Of a stretch of DNA of 64,000 bases, positions 62,265-64,000 are shown one piece after another. The stretch covers positions 96,899,451-96,963,450 of the forward strand of contig CM068825.1 of NCBI GenBank assembly GCA_028554795.2. Direction: 5' to 3'. The notes below the pieces were generated by a model. The model did not search any database. It had not been told where the DNA came from and worked only from the letters and a program-made list of their open reading frames with translations. The position numbers and the translations under genes are program-made. The stretch's first letter is position 1, and each line of letters begins with the position of its first letter. This DNA comes from Sinohyriopsis cumingii. Its lineage: Eukaryota > Mollusca > Bivalvia > Unionida > Unionidae.

Positions 62265-63194
62265 ACAAATAAGCGTGCAACGCGCGCATGAAACACCTAA
62301 CATTAATACAAGCAAAAATAAATGAGTAGCTAGTGGCACTATGGTGTCAGAATCCACACACAATTCTATAAATAGGCCTACAAGAACCACCCAGTCCAGC
62401 TGCTAGTAGAAACTTGGTATTCCGTTTTGATAAAACTATTATGTACACTAACTTGATCCTTCAATCCACTGCTTCAAAATTCAAAACTTGTATGATCTAA
62501 CAGTGACCAAACTGTTATATGTCGCTCAGACATATTAGTTATTAAAAAAATTGTAGGGTATCTACAACGTACACAATGTACTAGAACTGTTCCGATTGTT
62601 AGGACGTAGGAAAATGTTACAACTTGTTTTGATTTGACCCAGATTGAAAAGGTGGCTAACACATTATTGGCATTTGTTATTGTCCATTAGTACAACTAGA
62701 CTAAATTTGACTAAGTACAGGCTGGCGTTCTTGGGAGTGCACGACATCCATGGCTGGCTTGCCGAGTTCCTTGCCCTTTTGCCACTCTCTGACATCGTAT
62801 AACGGCGGAGATGTTGTACAATTTCCACCTGCCTAAAGCTATGTGTCCAGATGTGACGTCATTGTTGCGACCAATCGCAACGGGCGTTACATACTGATAG
62901 GGTCGACACCTAGTACAGTCAATAACGGACTGAAATCAACTCTTTGTTAACATGAGTGTGTGTGTTGGACCCATTCCTAATCATGAAAACCCTTCATTCA
63001 GGTCGTTATGGATATATAGTCCTACGACATGACGGCTAAATTAGCAGTGCTCCTTGAGCACATAAACAACTGGGGGATGTGGCACTAATTCCTTCCCACA
63101 GGAACATTTAGCATCCTGCTGTGCGCGAATAAACCCGTCGCACATGCCCTTTTGGGCGCACACGACGTAAATCAAAGTAATCAATCAATCAATC
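62265..63194. mobile_element. Retro-insertion of about 930 bp splitting the integrase
   Basis: Flanked by an 11-bp duplication AACCACTATCA (62254-62264 and 63195-63205) and ending in a (TCAA)n tail. The end of the insert is GC-richer (CGCACATGCCCTTTTGGGCG) than the start. These are the marks of a non-LTR element or SINE 3' end. No RT frame was recognised, so it is probably a 5'-truncated or non-autonomous copy. Confidence 0.75.
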
Positions 63195-63863
63195 AACCAC
63201 TATCAGCTAAAACAGCAGCTGAAGTTTTATCTGTTTTTGAACGAATTTATGAACGAGGACCCTTGCGATTGCCACATTTACTACAAGTTGATCCTGTCAA
63301 ATAATTTCTTGGTGCAATATCATCTCTGATGAAAAAAACATAATGTCAAAATTGGACGAGGACATATCGCAATTCATCGCGATCTGGCAATTGTTGAACG
63401 AGTTAATCGAACACTTGCTGAGCGGTTATTTAGATATAAATATGCGAAGGAAATAATTCAGAAAGATATATGACATCTCGCGAATGGTTTGCAAGATTAC
63501 CAAGTCTGATAGCTCCGTTAAATACTGAAATTATTCGTGCAATTTCTATATAACCCATTAATGCAATTGCAAAAAAGATTTACCAATACCACGACATGGC
63601 TCCTTTTCAAACAACCAGTACTAGGCAAGGTGACTGTGAGGCATTTACGTGTATATGAACCCGGTGAACGTTAAGGTGCTAAAAAAAAGAGCGACTGATC
63701 CATTTGGAGTATTACGACACATAACATTTCCAGCGTGGTAAGATCCATGGGCAGACCTGCAATCTACAGACTAGATTCAACTGTTCCTCAACGTGAATTT
63801 GTACTTGAACAATTACAAGTAATCCCTGAAGACACACAATTACCACCGCGTTCACTTTTGTAA
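63195..63863 (+). pseudogene. Polinton-type integrase, catalytic and C-terminal part
   Basis: Continues with AEVLSVFERIYERGPLRLPH, the second catalytic Asp in LLQVDPVK (followed by a stop), and IAIHRDLAIVERVNRTLAER with the catalytic Glu. Later pieces KKRATDP and REFVLEQLQVIPEDTQLPP end at a TAA (63861-63863). Several stops and frame changes intervene. Retroviral-type integrases cut and join element ends; this copy cannot. Confidence 0.75.
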
Positions 63864-63869
63864 ACTATC

Positions 63870-64000
63870 ACCTCGACGTCGATTACATTCAAGACAGGTC
63901 AGCATCACATTTTCGAGTGTATGACCAAAATTACTATTAATTCTATCTACGGTAAATTGTCTTGGATTATTATTTGAATAATGCCACAACATCTCTGTGT
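63870..64000 (-). pseudogene. Zinc/HNH-like fragment, possibly linked to a Polinton DNA polymerase
   Basis: The minus strand reads FTVDRINSNFGHTLENVMLT followed by CLECNRRRGD. This resembles the HNH/zinc pattern D-R-I-x-N...G-H...N...C-x-x-C-N seen in HNH nucleases and in a region attached to some Polinton polymerases. It is cut by the window edge. The assignment is tentative. Confidence 0.4.

Overview
This 64 kb window is eukaryotic genomic DNA, AT-rich and gene-poor, with small exons, GT-AG introns, many microsatellites and many mobile-element remnants. The SINE types (tRNA-like head, conserved body, CAA-rich or TCAC tail), the Gypsy-type gag/protease remnant and the Penelope-, hAT- and Polinton-type elements suggest a lophotrochozoan, most likely a marine mollusc. 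That assignment is inference; no species can be named.

Two host genes can be built exon by exon. Gene 1 (+ strand, 9493-19312, possible extra 5' exon at 3289-3524) and gene 2 (- strand, about 58546 down to 22349) encode ribonuclease-inhibitor-type leucine-rich-repeat proteins of the LRRC74-like kind. They are paralogues in convergent, tail-to-tail order, about 3 kb apart. Five consecutive exons have identical lengths in both (108, 94, 50, 82, 86 nt), followed by a shared 195-nt exon and a 96/93-nt exon. They then diverge: gene 1 stops after a short tail, while gene 2 continues into an EF-hand-like calcium-binding region and a charged, coiled-coil-like C-terminus. Gene 2 also has a duplicated acidic N-terminus, a GC-AG intron, a possible 12-nt microexon and one exon with a frame conflict.

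Mobile elements fill most of the rest. From left to right: a decayed Gypsy gag/protease (1-1740, -); a family of foldback MITEs with TACCGT ends (about 2968, 4699, 7147, 12350, 19552, 30392); a hAT-type MITE in two copies with perfect 8-bp target duplications (4253-4524 and 44508-44825), the second nested inside a SINE; a 164-bp near-perfect hairpin (11131-11294); a long-TIR element (about 15825-16235); tRNA-derived SINEs (30599, 40416, 44388); a capsid-like remnant in a GC-richer block (30.9-33.6 kb); a LINE RT fragment and a Penelope-like fragment (41.3-43.5 kb); and a nearly complete non-LTR retrotransposon (about 48.8-52.5 kb) with two frameshifts and one stop. The right end (60.9-64 kb) is a decayed Polinton/adintovirus-like element with packaging ATPase, phospholipase A2-like domain, integrase and a possible polymerase-associated zinc/HNH fragment. 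Its integrase is split by a roughly 930-bp retro-insertion flanked by an 11-bp duplication.

Two uncharacterised dispersed repeat families (R1, four copies; R2, two or three copies) and several minisatellites (40, 45, 48, 48, about 36 and 59 bp units) lie mostly in gene 2 introns.
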